Assembly (NCBI GenBank): GCA_009746045.1
Contig: RPFO01000027.1
Span: 6,204,044 to 6,268,043, forward strand
Direction: 5' to 3'
Source: Mesostigma viride
Lineage: Eukaryota > Streptophyta > Mesostigmatophyceae > Mesostigmatales > Mesostigmataceae
DNA: 64,000 bases
Positions 11,094 through 21,589 of the stretch are shown in pieces; position 1 is the stretch's first letter, and every line of letters starts with the position of its first letter. Under the pieces are notes generated by a model, which did no database searches, was not told where the DNA came from, and saw nothing but the letters and a program-made list of their open reading frames with translations. The position numbers and the translations under genes are program-made.

Positions 11094-11180
11094 CGTCCCA
11101 TGTTCCCCTCCCACTGAGGACTTATGAGCACTCACCTGACGCAGTCACGTGTCTATTAAGGGTTAATTAATTAATTAATG
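11094..11180 (+). mobile_element. LINE family B tail
   Basis: Begins CATTCCCGTCCCATGTTCCC, runs through CACTGAGGACTTATG to a damaged form of the CACGTGACGCAGTCACGTG palindrome and then TCTATTAAGGGTTAATTAA. Confidence 0.65.
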
Positions 11181-11502
11181 GTGCACGAAACGCGCCATGT
11201 ACAAGCCCTTGCATCAGTACAGCCCTTGATCCAGCGGCAGTTGCATGCTGCCAGTTTGCACGGATGCTTGGTGCCCACGGACCTATCGACCTTGTCTGCT
11301 TCACCGAACTGGAGCAGACTGTGTATCAGCTGGGTCTGCAAGTATAACAAAATCATGGCTGCTTGATTGTGTAAGCTTGTAACCTGAAAGGAACGGTTGC
11401 AGTCATCCATGCAGCAGTGTAAGTGCTGGGCACTGCCAGTCATGCCATCTGCCAGCATGGCCACTGAAACTTATTATCCAGCATAATTTGTCAAGGAGAC
11501 AA
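11181..11502. other. Unassigned
   Basis: No gene or known repeat recognised; short open frames have no family features. Confidence 0.4.
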
Positions 11503-11594
11503 CATTATATGCATAAAAATTATAATTAGTTACGTCAGAGTGAAGGCACCCAATCAAACACAAACAAAGCCAACGCTAACAACATTATATACAT
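11503..11594 (-). mobile_element. Short tail insertion of RT family R between target repeats
   Basis: A diverged 68-bp copy of the family R 3' tail (minus strand, 11515-11582) sits between CATTATATGCAT (11503-11514) and CATTATATACAT (11583-11594). The second repeat is also the left target duplication of the long copy that follows. This is probably an older, severely truncated insertion at the same target. Confidence 0.65.
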
Positions 11595-14500
11595 TAAAAA
11601 TATAATTACTTACAGCAGAGTAAAATCACTCAAACCAAAGCAAACGCCCAGCTATAAACCTATATACAGAGCCATGTCAAAGCTCTATACTACGATAAGA
11701 CCAATGGAAACGCCTAACGGGAGGAACCTAATAGCCCTGCTGCACCGCAAAATCAGCCCGCGTACGGCGGAGCATGATGTCAGCCATGGCCCGAGTCAGC
11801 GCCACCGACAAGCGCTGACGCCAATATGACGTCCAGGTCCGCGCCGACCATGGGGCCCGCTGGCCCTCCAGGTCCAGCCGGTCCTCCCGGAGCCGGCAAC
11901 ACTCCTTGAAGAAGGCGGAGGTCAGGGGCCCCATGGCCCCAAACTCCTCCAGGACAAAGGGCACCACACGATGGTGCCCGACGTCGCCGTAGGCCAGGAG
12001 CTTGGCCCGCTCCGCCCGGTCCGCCGTGTAACCTGCCGTGAGGGAGGCCCCAGCCACGTGGCTAAGAGCCAAGGGCCGCGCCACCGAAACGTCAATAAGC
12101 AGATGCCGGCCACCCCCCTCAAAGTCCAGCACCACGATGTCAGGCCGGTGGTTGGGGGAATAGAAGGCAGCGCCATCCGCATCCTCGGACCGGATGTTCG
12201 CGTGGGGGAAAACCGACCGAATCATGGCGAGCACCACCGTCAGGAGGACAGTGTGCAAATACAAATACCAATTCTGATTCTGTTGGCCCCCCATGCAGGC
12301 AAGGTAGTGAGTCCCCGTGGGATCCAGCGGCTGCCCACAGCTACCACAAGGCCGCCCGGCCGGAACAAGAGGCTGCGGGGCAAATAGCTGGTGCCGGAGC
12401 GCCACCGAGTAGTGGCTGGGAGCCAAGGCGAATGGGGGGGCCATGGGAAGAGCACGAAGGTACGCCGAGCCCACACTCCGCAAGGAAAGCGAGAACAGCC
12501 ACGCACGTCCCTGGGCGTTGAGGTCCGCGAAAAGAGCAATCCAATCAGCCGTGTGCAGAATACCCGCGTAGGTTTTCTGGTGTTTATCGATGACGCGAGC
12601 AGGGAATGCGGCGGGAGATTGAACGGAGGCGACCGAGGGAGTGCCGCGAGGGAGGTGGCGCTGTACCGCCTGAGCGGCACGGACGGGAGAACAGGCCTGC
12701 TGGATCTCAGCATAGGCCTCCTGGATGGCGGTGACGAAGGGCAAAGGGCTGCTGGGGTCCAGGAGGTCAGGCGCTGCCGTTGCCAAAAGGGGCAGGAGCC
12801 GGCAGCTTTCCGCCCACGACTGAGCGACGGAGCCCAAAAAGGCTGCTGGGGCCAGCCGGGCGGCACGAGTCAGACCGCAGCCACCCATCCGTGCAGGCAG
12901 GGAGGCAATGCGAATAGCATGTGGCGGGAGGTCGGGGCCCGGGACCAGCTGCGCCAAGGCCGACTGGATGCGTTCGTCGTGGCCCTCGGCGGCCAGCCGG
13001 ACCTGAGCCGGAAGAGCGCCCCGGAGCCAGTGAACGACGCGAGGGTGAGCGCAAAACCACAGAAGCAGACCCTTGGTCTGCGAATCATGAAGGCGCGCAA
13101 TCAAGGGCAGTACCTCAGTGCGTGCCTCGAGGGCGGCCCGCAGAGCATCGATGACAAACGCGGGGTCGCCAACCGGAACGCCGAGGACATCCAACCCATG
13201 GAGGCGCTCGTCCCGGCCCAAGAGCTGGGGCGGAAAGCCGGAGCAATCACCTTGGGGCGAGTACACCGCGCACTTGGCAAGGGTCAACTGGAGGTTGATG
13301 TCGGCCACCGCGGTCTGCAGTGCCAGCAGAGCCGCGGTGGTGTCCGGCACAGGGCCCAGAAGGTAGATATCATCCAAGTAGGCCTGAATAGCGACCGCCG
13401 GGTGGGCAGCATGGACCGCTTGGAGGCAACCCTGGAGGGGGGCGGCAAAGTACAGGGGTCCCAGGGGGTCCCCTTGCTGGGTGCCCGACCGCGACAGCAG
13501 GCCGCCGCGAGTGCCGTCCTCCATGATGTGAACCAGTTGGCCGGGCTGGCCGTAGCACACGGCTGTCCAAGCGTACAAGTCCTCGAAGGACTCCATGACG
13601 GCCGCAAACATGCTGGCGCGGGACAGACTGTTGAACGCGTTGTGGCAGTCGACCTTGACGACAGCGTGGGTGGGGTGGGCCTCGAGGTAGGCCTGCACCG
13701 AATGGATGAGGATATCCGCCCCGCCTGGAGTCGTCACCCCCAGCTGGGCCGCCACCGAGGTCTCACCCGCTGCGAGGGGCGGGCAGAAAAAGGCACGGAG
13801 CTCGGGCGCCTTTTGGCGGCAGATCACTTTGCCCACGAGCTTGCGGAGCACCTCACCGCAGGCGATCGGGCGCACCTTGCCCTCGGGGGGGGCAAGACAC
13901 CCTTGAGCAGAGCGAGGAGGCGAGCGCCCGCTAACCACTCGCGCGCAGCGGGAGGAACGCGACCAGCCGCCAGGTCAATGAGGGTGTCAAAGAGAATGTC
14001 CTCGCCCCCATGCCCCACCAGGACCTCCAAGTGCTCGTAGCGCCAGCCCGACGGCCCGGTAGAGGAAGCCCGCGGGACCGCACGCATCACCTCCAGGAAG
14101 CAGTCGCGGTCCAGCCGGAGGGGGGCCGGCAGGGGGTCCGGCACGGGCAGCTGGAATCCGGGCTCCGCAGGGTGAAGAGCCTCCAAGGCCGCCAGGGTAG
14201 CCGCATTGGCGGGGGCGAGCTTGGCCATTTCCAAGCGGGTCATGGCCCGGCTGAGCTGCCCCTCGCGGACGAGGCGGATGACGTCGGCGGCCACCCGCTC
14301 GAAGTTGACCTCCCCCGACAGCCGGGCCGTGCGCGGGGGCGGCACGCCAAACAGCCCCTCCCAGTCCCCCTGCAGAAAGCGTCGGCAACGGGCAATAACC
14401 GCACCCTGGAGGCCGCGCACACCACGCCCGAGAGGGGTGAGGAGCAGGCGGGGGGTCACCATGTGCAGTTTAAAGCCCAGCGGGTCGTCCGGAGCGGCGT

Positions 14501-14696
14501 GCATGCGCCGGAGAGAAACGATTGCACATTGCGCGAAAAGGCTACGCGCGCGGTGGGGGAGGTCGGTCAGGGTAGACGTCGGGTTGATGGCGCATGCATC
14601 CCAGGGAACCGTGTCAAGCCAACGCCAACTGGCCGAGTAGTCGGGCGGCGGGGGCTGGGAGCCGGTGGGAGCCGAGGCGGGAGGGGGGGAGGGGGC
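11595..14696 (-). mobile_element. Non-LTR retrotransposon, family R (copy 1)
   Basis: A 3.1-kb element flanked by a perfect 12-bp target duplication CATTATATACAT (11583-11594 and 14697-14708). Its 3' end reads GTAATTATATTTTTA on the minus strand and has no poly(A). It contains two overlapping frames for one polyprotein: an N-terminal part (14699-13824) and the RT-endonuclease part (13938-11728). Other copies at 30864-31929, 31944-32006 and 32020-34760 are nearly identical, implying recent activity. The 5' end falls at the first ATG, so the element may be 5'-truncated. Confidence 0.88.
11728..13938 (-). CDS. Reverse transcriptase with C-terminal CCHC and probable restriction-like endonuclease
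   Basis: Long open frame of 736 codons whose first ~12 lie out of the natural frame. RT motifs are clear: KVRPIACGEVLRKLVGK (residues ~21-37), motif A VKVDCHNAFNS (~94-104), motif B GTQQGDPLGPL (~152-162) and motif C YLDD (187-190). Near residues 530-547 is a zinc knuckle of pattern CX2CX9HX3C (from CGSC to HYLAC). About 50-70 residues on, RPDIVVLDF and LLIDVSV resemble the PD-(D/E)XK core of restriction-like endonucleases in R2/CRE-type LINEs. The expected role is target-primed reverse transcription. It joins the upstream frame at a C8 homopolymer (13884-13891), where one base would have to be skipped or gained. Confidence 0.85.
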   Translation of the reverse strand: MVSGRSPPRSAQGCLAPPEGKVRPIACGEVLRKLVGKVICRQKAPELRAFFCPPLAAGETSVAAQLGVTTPGGADILIHSVQAYLEAHPTHAVVKVDCHNAFNSLSRASMFAAVMESFEDLYAWTAVCYGQPGQLVHIMEDGTRGGLLSRSGTQQGDPLGPLYFAAPLQGCLQAVHAAHPAVAIQAYLDDIYLLGPVPDTTAALLALQTAVADINLQLTLAKCAVYSPQGDCSGFPPQLLGRDERLHGLDVLGVPVGDPAFVIDALRAALEARTEVLPLIARLHDSQTKGLLLWFCAHPRVVHWLRGALPAQVRLAAEGHDERIQSALAQLVPGPDLPPHAIRIASLPARMGGCGLTRAARLAPAAFLGSVAQSWAESCRLLPLLATAAPDLLDPSSPLPFVTAIQEAYAEIQQACSPVRAAQAVQRHLPRGTPSVASVQSPAAFPARVIDKHQKTYAGILHTADWIALFADLNAQGRAWLFSLSLRSVGSAYLRALPMAPPFALAPSHYSVALRHQLFAPQPLVPAGRPCGSCGQPLDPTGTHYLACMGGQQNQNWYLYLHTVLLTVVLAMIRSVFPHANIRSEDADGAAFYSPNHRPDIVVLDFEGGGRHLLIDVSVARPLALSHVAGASLTAGYTADRAERAKLLAYGDVGHHRVVPFVLEEFGAMGPLTSAFFKECCRLREDRLDLEGQRAPWSARTWTSYWRQRLSVALTRAMADIMLRRTRADFAVQQGY

Positions 14697-14699
14697 CAT
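13824..14699 (-). CDS. N-terminal part of the family R polyprotein
   Basis: Start taken at 14699 (MAPSPPP), because the ATG at 14708 lies inside the target duplication. There is a proline-rich start, then a helical region typical of the stretch before RT motif 1: RRMHAAPDDPLGFKLHMV, VNFERVAADVIRLVREGQLS, and TGPSGWRYEHLEVLV, the common 'SGW.ye.l' motif. Shortly after LLALLKGVLPPP the frame leaves the RT frame at the C8 run. The continuation would be EGKVRPIACGE in the other frame. No zinc finger or Myb domain is seen at the N terminus. Confidence 0.72.
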   Translation of the reverse strand: MAPSPPPASAPTGSQPPPPDYSASWRWLDTVPWDACAINPTSTLTDLPHRARSLFAQCAIVSLRRMHAAPDDPLGFKLHMVTPRLLLTPLGRGVRGLQGAVIARCRRFLQGDWEGLFGVPPPRTARLSGEVNFERVAADVIRLVREGQLSRAMTRLEMAKLAPANAATLAALEALHPAEPGFQLPVPDPLPAPLRLDRDCFLEVMRAVPRASSTGPSGWRYEHLEVLVGHGGEDILFDTLIDLAAGRVPPAAREWLAGARLLALLKGVLPPPRARCARSPAVRCSASSWAK

Positions 14700-14708
14700 T
14701 ATATACAT

Positions 14709-15118
14709 ACTATGATACTATCTAGTATAGGGCCACCATGCATAGTATAAGAGCCCTCGGCAGTATCACCATTATTATACTTGGATGTATCCTGCTATTT
14801 CTCACCATGTGCAGCTAAATGTATAGTAGTATAAACAAATTGGACATTAACCTGGTGATTGCATGTCCAGAAATATGAAACCGGCGGCCGGCGTGCACAA
14901 ATGATGATGAGGTGGTAGCTTCCGCTGTTGTGACATTGCCACGGCCTTTCAAGCTGGTACAGTCGGTCAGAGCATGACGTGGTGCATCATTCCCCTTATT
15001 TGTTGGACCGACGCTTGACATCATGGCGCAGTGCATTATGAATCTTAGTGCATGCTCACTCTTCCGGAGTCTGATATTTGACAGACTCAGGTAGAGCGAC
15101 CATGTCAGTGGCTCGATG
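14709..15118. other. Unassigned
   Basis: The minus strand has an open frame (15243-14815) whose middle looks protein-like (DIEPLTWSLYLSLSNIRLRK). It could be a downstream exon of the frame at 15309-16367, but no convincing splice sites were found. Confidence 0.3.
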
Positions 15119-15308
15119 TCACTGGACCATGCAGTGACCGCCAATGTGCTGATTTGACGGATCCAACGCTGGCTCGTGGCAGCTGTCAATTTCGTGTATG
15201 GCCATGGATGCATGGCGCATGTATTGAAGCGCCATCCATTCACGAGTGGCCGAGCTGATTACATGGCCACATTGCATCGCCAGCCACGTTGGCCTCGCGC
15301 TCACGCCC

Positions 15309-16367
15309 TCATTCATGCCGCCGGTCCGGACGCCGACCACCGTGTAGCGCCACTGCCACGGGGAGAGGCTGCACCGGTGCGCTGGCGGATGTATCTGCCA
15401 CATCCAGGCTGCCCACCTTGATCAGCTCCACCTGCGATGCGACGACCGAGCGCAGCATGTCGCTCTTGACCTCCCACCACTCACGCATGCCTATCCGCGA
15501 CGGGCCAGATCCCGGGGGGGAGACGGGCAGGGCCCAGCGCACCCCGCTGAGCCCAAGCCCGTCTTCATCCTGGGACGGTAGCGCCTTGGCGATGCTCCGG
15601 GGCACCACCCGCTCCAGGTGGAGGTGGCAGGGGGTCGAAGGGGGGGACAGCGACTCGAGTTCAGAACGGAAATCCAAGATGCTAGCGCTGTTCCAGGTCA
15701 TGAGCAGGGAGGTTGCCCAGGCGTCCGGCGAGCTGGCGGGCAGCGCACTGTCCACAGAGCCACGGCGCCACGCGAAATAATGGCCGGGCCCAAACGGTTT
15801 GAGGAATTGCTCTTGTGGTGAAATTTCCGTGTTGGACGAGGAATTTCTTATCATGACCGCGTCGACGCAAGCCATGGGGGAGCGGCATGGGGAAGCAGCT
15901 GAACCAATGGTGGCGCCACAGTCGCCGTCGGCTGAATTCGAACTGCCTGTCATTATCCACAGCCGCGACCCACGGGAATCAAGCTTCCTCAGATGCGCCT
16001 TGATGTCGTCGTCTCATACCGGCTGGCTCGCGTCGGGCTGAAGAAACCAACTAGAGCTGGGACTTGAAGCATCCGACGATGTGCCGTCCATCGACCTGCA
16101 ATTCCTGACAGGTCTTATTCCCTGTGGCGATGTTGAACTGTCCGTGTTTGCTTGCAAGAAGCTAAGGCTGCGCTGGAGGTGCCGTTTGAGTTTTCGTGAT
16201 GCGGACCGGGAATGGAGGTATCCGTCTAGAGCGTCCCGTGCGCGGAAGATTTTTTTTGAAAACGAGGACCACGCGGCACGCGAAGAGGCAATTGGCAGCT
16301 GGAACCAATTAGAGTGCAAGCTTGACGGTGGCAGCAGCCCTTTCCGATTTTCCGGGCCCGCCATCAT
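15309..16367 (-). pseudogene. Unknown protein frame split by a single in-frame TGA
   Basis: Two open stretches on the minus strand, 16367-16017 and 16013-15309, lie in the same frame and are separated only by TGA at 16014-16016. Together they would give about 352 residues starting MMAGPENRKG. The first part has a basic helix (KLKRHLQRSLSFLQ); the second has SILDFRSELESLSPP and GMREWWEVKSDMLRSVVASQ. No known domain was recognised. An alternative 3' structure has donor AAG|GTGGGC at 15417/15416 and acceptor GTGGCAG before 15352, continuing WRYTVVGVRTGG. The TGA may be a nonsense mutation, a sequencing error, part of an unrecognised intron, or selenocysteine; no CXXU-type context supports the last. 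Confidence 0.35.
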
Positions 16368-17519
16368 GGCCGCACGGACATTAAATAATTACAATCAGCT
16401 TGAGGTACGAGCTGCAGGTAGGTGAGTTGCCCGCAGACAATGAAGGGATGCAGGGGCAGCAAATTAGGGCGACTGGGCGCTGGATGTCGCAATCCCATGA
16501 GCGACTTGCGCTGCATGCTTGTCACTAAATGGGTTACCATTTACAGCCCGATTATGTCACCTAGTCGTGGACAAATTGATGTCGACAGATGCGGGGGCCG
16601 GTGCACGTAATCCCAAATCATGGAACAACTCGATGATTAGTCGGTTCCGCGATACCGGATACGTGCGAGATGCGCCTCGCGCCAAAATAAGTATCGCGCC
16701 AAAATTAAGTTTGTTAAAGCGCGAAATGGGTGGTGACAATTGGACCGACCTCCCTTGCGCGCGGCCGAACGCGAATCTGGCAAGACGTAGCGTGACGTCC
16801 AAGTACAAAGTACAAAATATCGCTCCTGAGCCAGGTTGTTGGCAGTTTCTCCTTTGGTTTCTCGCGACACGTGCCAGCTTTGAGCTGCCGTATCGCCAAA
16901 ATTCATCTGAACTAGCAAGATGTCAGCAGGATTATGCCTGCGCATGACGCTGACGCCTGACGGCTGCCCGCCCGCCAGTCCCAGGCCACGCCTGATGCTT
17001 TTGATCATTCCGCTTCTCCAGCTACAGCTGTACAGTAGCTGTACTGTAGCTGTTGCGGAAATTCATTTTTCATTTGTTGGTCCAGCTCAAGCCAATTTCC
17101 GTGGAATGAGGCTTCAAAAAAGCCACATTCTCTGCCGTCGCAGTTATGGCCTTCTTCCCAAAACGATTTTGAACCCGGCTACACCATTGTGGGCTTGAGG
17201 TTTAACTCAAAATTTTCCTGTGGCATTTTCGGCAACGCAAGCCAAACACGGTTGCGTGGGTAATTTTCGTAGCACGTGGCTCTGCGCTAGTCTCTTCGCG
17301 GCTGGAGTGAATAGACTGGCTCTTGCTCAAATTAGTCTTCCGAGGACCTACTCTGCCTATCTCCTTCTGAGAATATCGGGGGCAAAGTGGCTATGCTAAA
17401 ATCTCCAGGCTTAACAGTTAAATGGGATAATTACGGCGTTGGGGTTCGTCAGCCTTGAGACGTCGGCCCTAGAGGCACCCCACAGCGCCAGCGTTCTAAC
17501 CCGCGTAAAGCAAACGAGC
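16368..17519. other. Intergenic, with a small palindromic tract
   Basis: No gene recognised. It should hold the promoter of the gene starting at 17520, but no TATA box or motif stands out. At about 17019-17056 the sequence folds back on itself through CAGCTACAGCTGTACAGTAG and its inverted match TGTACTGTAGCTG, giving a strong hairpin. Confidence 0.4.
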
Positions 17520-20500
17520 ATGAAACCTATTATTGCCTTTGTTTCAACAATCTTGTTAGTGACACATAATGCTTTTGCTGCATTGGGCGGAAGTGCCTCC
17601 GTTCCCACAGTCGTGGCATGCGGGAAAATAATCGCTGCCTCCGAGGCCGCAAGCCAGTCAGAGGACTCCTGCTATAAGACACGTCTCGAGGTGGACAGAG
17701 AGGTAATTTGATTTTCCACTCAATCCGCTTGATGTCTGTTGTGAGGGCCGAAATTGAGATTAATAATGAATTGCTTACTATTCTGACTCTATAGTCCATT
17801 CCGACTTTCAATGTGTGCATCCCGTGTTCCAACAGGTGTGGGAACACCCTTCCTGTTTGCAATTCAACGAAGAATTCTGCTTTGCCATTGATCGTGATAC
17901 GGAAGACTGCGGGGCTTGGCAATGCGTCGGGAAGTTAGTGGTCGAAGATGGAACGGGGCATGTTTTGACCCAGCTGCAGTTCAGCATTGATGGTGCGTTT
18001 TCATTTCAGATATGCCTGCTTGTCCTGTGTTCAAAAGCGTTTAAATTCGTCAGGTGTAGCGTGCTAGCTTTCTCGCAAGTTAACAGCTGCACCTAAATTC
18101 TTGATTGGAACTTCAGCAAACAACTTCGGACTGTGCGAAGAAGAAGATTGCCCGTGTCTTTCTTGATAATTTATCAAGTTGGGCTTTCCGAGAAGCTTTG
18201 TGCACGAGTTTACATTCTCTTGCACTCTGCTTCAGGAACCTGCTATGCACGCCACCTGGACGGTATGCCCTTGCCCTTGTCCTTGTATCACAACTGCCTT
18301 GAGTTGCAACTGACGGTGGTATGACTGCCTTTCTTGTGTGCAGGGCGCCGGTTTTACGACAACTTGGACATGATTATCGACGTTGACAAAATACCACGAC
18401 TGACGTCGCCAGCGTCAAGTGCCACTGGTATGCATTCTATTTTTAGTCATCCTTGCAAAGTTTGACCCAGTCCTGGCCTGTGCACCATCTTGAATTGCCA
18501 CCCTGGATCCACATTGCAATGCTATCTTCCTTTTTCGCTAACATCGCTAATTTATTATTAGCTTCATCAAAGTTCAGAGCTTGCTTGAGTGTTGTATATT
18601 AATAGGAATTGCTGTGGCATGGCCATGCTGACCGCCATGTGGAAGCTGCCACATGTATTATTCAGTCAAATCATATAAAATTTCATTTCATTTCATTTAG
18701 ATAAGTTCAAATTTTTTTTTACATTTCAATGAGTTATCTTGACAGTCCGGTCTGCCCGCTTTTTTGGCACCAACTAACAATAGTTCATGCTTATCAATTG
18801 GCAAGGGTTGCATTTATTGCTTGCCTGTGATAGAACTCACTTCCAAGTTCTTCTGGGACCGTGCCAGCCTGGGATCCTAGAAGCGTGTATATATGGACCC
18901 AGCCACTGCACACAACGTAATCACTTGAGGGAACGTTCGGGCCGGGAATCAACCATGCGCTGCTTGCAGCCTTGCACTGAAATTGAAGAGCAGGGACGGA
19001 TTAGTATTATTATTACTAGTAGTATTATTTTATTATTATTATCATCATCATCATCATGATAATCATAATCACATTTTTATTTCTACTATTATTTACTCAA
19101 TACTCATCACGTTTTATACTCAAGGATGTGTTCAACAGGAGAAAAAAAACGTTGGGATGCATGGGCCAGCCTAGGTGGCGGTCCTGCATTGCCTTAATGG
19201 AAAAGTTGTTAGCATGGAAGAGGTCCCGTGTCAATCCTGTACCTGTCCGTTCTCCTGCCTCCCATCCTCACAAATTTTAAAGACCCACCCTATAATGTAA
19301 CCCTGGCATCCTGGGCAATGAACGCTATTTCCATTACAAGCACCGTCTTATGGTAGACCTCTCTACCATAACCAGTAGCAATTTTCGCTCGTCTGTTGTA
19401 ATTACTTCTGTAGTTTGAATTCATCAATCATGCAGTCTTCTCAACGTGATCACACAAGCGTGGCACCTATCGGCCATGACCGCCAACAAAATGACACGCC
19501 CCTCCTCGATGGCTACGGGCTCGCAAGGCAAGCAAGTCTCTAAAGTCCAACTATCACAGGAGTGTTTGACACATCCATTTAGGGGTTAAACCACGGACCG
19601 CCCCTCCCTACCTTACAACGCCCGTGTATGCCCCTTAGTAATTGTATGTTTCACATCCCCTAATCTCTCCCCTTTTCTTCTCCCCTTTTCTTCTCCCCTC
19701 TTTCTCCCCCCCTAAATATCTTCTCTTTTGCCTATTCCGCGCTCTCCCTTTTCTTCCCCTAATTGTCTTCCCCAGTAATTCTCCTCCCTTTTCTTTTCCA
19801 CAATCTCTCTTAGACCCCTACTTGTCTTCTTCTGTTCCTCGTTCGGTCTTTTCTGAATTTCTCTTCCCCGAATGCTCTTCCCCTTGTTGTTTCTTACCCT
19901 ATCTCTCTCCCTGTCTGCCCCTCCATGCCACGGACCCAGGTGCCCCCTGCGTCATCGTCGACCAAACTGGACGCGGCGGGTCGGCTGCTGCCCACACAGA
20001 CACCACCACCCCAGACCACAAGACCACGGGGGCAGACCACACCGGATCCCACCGAGCAGCGCAATCCCTCCAGGGTGTTGCCGAGGGAGCGCGGGTTGGT
20101 TCTTTCGGGTTACTTTTAGCCGCCGCGTCCGCGCTGATGGCGTGCGTTGCCATCGTGGCCACGAGGGCTGCGTTTTGGGGCGCCGCGAGGGCAGGGCAAG
20201 CAAGGAGGAATGCGTCTGGGACAATGGGACGCAGTAGTGGGGCGGAGGGGGGAAAGGATGGGGAAGGGTCCAAGGACATGTTCATGGTAGGCGCAGGCGT
20301 GCTCAACACAGGGCTGGTCGAGAGGGCACCCCCGGTGGATTGCAAGGAGACACAGACAGAATTGTCGCGGGGTGCAAGAAGGAAGAGCGAGGGGGGTGCT
20401 GCTCACGGGGGAGGTTGTGGCAGCGGTCTATTAGATAAGATCGCGGGCGCTATAATTAGCCGCCGTGCAGAAGACAGCATACGCTCCAGCACGCTGCTGC

Positions 20501-20823
20501 CGCTGTCGGATTCGTATAACCTGCACGGGCTGGGGATGATGGGTCAGTCCACCCCTACTGATGACAACGCCGCCAAGGACGAGCTGGCCATGTATCGTGA
20601 TGGGCATGGTGACAAGGAAGGTGGGTTTGCGGGGGGCCGGCTGGCGAGGGCTGACTCGGCCCACCTGGACGCGGCGTGGGATGAAGGCTCATGCGTTAAA
20701 GTGAGCAGCGGCGGGAGTGATGGGGAGGAAGGGGAGGCAGGGTGCGAGGAGGGTCAGGCGGCGGCCAGGGGGACCCAGCGGGGCGCTGTGAGAATCCTCC
20801 ACTTGCCTCGCTCGTTCATGTAA
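17520..20823 (+). CDS. Type I single-pass membrane protein, function unknown
   Basis: Four-exon model with matching phases: 17520-17702, 17836-17992, 18344-18427 and 19940-20823, giving 435 residues. Splice sites: GAG|GTAATT, AACAG|GTGTGG, GATG|GTGCGT, GTGCAG|GGCGCC, ACTG|GTATGC, ACCCAG|GTGCCC. Residues 1-~20 are a signal peptide (MKPIIAFVSTILLVTHNAFA). The ectodomain has cysteines at 34, 51, 68, 76, 86 and 91, suggesting disulfides, then a Thr/His-rich stalk. One membrane segment spans ~195-221 (FGLLLAAASALMACVAIVAT). The ~214-residue cytoplasmic tail is Gly/Ser/acidic and low in complexity. The ATG at 17520 was preferred over 17439 because it opens directly on the signal peptide. The layout suggests a surface receptor or adhesin, but no family was recognised. 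TGTAA at 21059-21063 may be the poly(A) signal. Confidence 0.6.
18236..18262 (+). other. Possible 27-nt microexon
   Basis: Between exons 2 and 3 of the membrane-protein gene, CTTCAG|GAACC and GGACG|GTATGC bracket 27 nt in the right phase. It would add TCYARHLDG without disturbing the frame. It may be a cassette exon or chance. Confidence 0.3.
18428..19939 (+). other. Intron 3 of the membrane-protein gene, with ATT/ATC microsatellite
   Basis: A 1.5-kb AT-rich interval with no recognisable exon. At 19000-19080 it has (ATT)n merging into (ATC)n repeats, and at 19670-19930 a long pyrimidine-rich tract that leads into the acceptor. Confidence 0.5.
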
Positions 20824-21284
20824 TTATGTCAACTGACACCCAAGGGATATAATAGGTTTTATTCGTATGTGGTTCAATTGGGGTACCTAGGTGAACATGC
20901 CCCATGATCTCCGTGTACTATCTAGAAATTAGAAGGTTCGCCAAAGGTGTCGCGTCCATTGGCATGCAGGCCAGGTTGCCTGCTAGCTTGTTAGTCGTTT
21001 GTTGCATGACTCACGCAGCCGGACAAGCCTATCAGAGCCTTGCATGCATCCTGTGCGTTGTAAATCTGCAACAGTTTCACGAATTATCAGGCCGACTGCA
21101 TGACCAAACGGCATGCAATTGATATCTGTAGGAGACAGCAAGTCATATTTGATTTTAACAAACATGGGTGATGAACTCCATATGCATTGCGGTTTGGTGT
21201 GATTTTCTATTTGTTGCTTAGTTATGGCGGGCTTGTAGCACGTGCGAAGACATGTGCACCGCCCTGAGACTCATGTGCACATAT
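20824..21284. other. 3' flank, no gene seen
   Basis: AT-balanced sequence following the membrane-protein gene; holds the TGTAA at 21059-21063 and nothing else recognised. Confidence 0.4.
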
Positions 21285-21475
21285 CCAGGAATCCTGATCT
21301 CTCGCAGCAAGAAGCTGGTGATCGAACTCCCCTTGGTCGCTTGACGACGACCTGACGCCGGCCCAGCAGCAGCAGCGCCGCGATCAGTGGCCCCACTACA
21401 TCCGACACAAGGCCAGCCCCGAGAAGCCCCAAGTGTACTAGTAGCTCTGGCGGGGTGGGGACCTTCATGTCAACA
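21285..21475 (+). mobile_element. Half-LINE ORF1 fragment
   Basis: Encodes a degraded copy of the C-terminal region of the family H ORF1: TPAQQQQRRDQWPHYIRHKA followed by SPEKPQVY. This matches TPAQQQQRRDLWPEYLRHKQ in the copy at 24966-26435. About 190 bp with no flanking tail. Confidence 0.7.
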
Positions 21476-21589
21476 AGAAACTGTCGAAGGCCCCCCGGGC
21501 TCCCCCGGGATAGAGCACGCTAGCAAGATGGTTGTAGATTGGGGCAGTCGACAATAACGGGATGCTATAGCGAGCAGCGTAACTCATTA

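Noticed and set aside
12391-14040. 549-codon plus-strand frame
   Set aside because: Antisense shadow of the family R polyprotein; it has no domain features and reappears opposite every copy.
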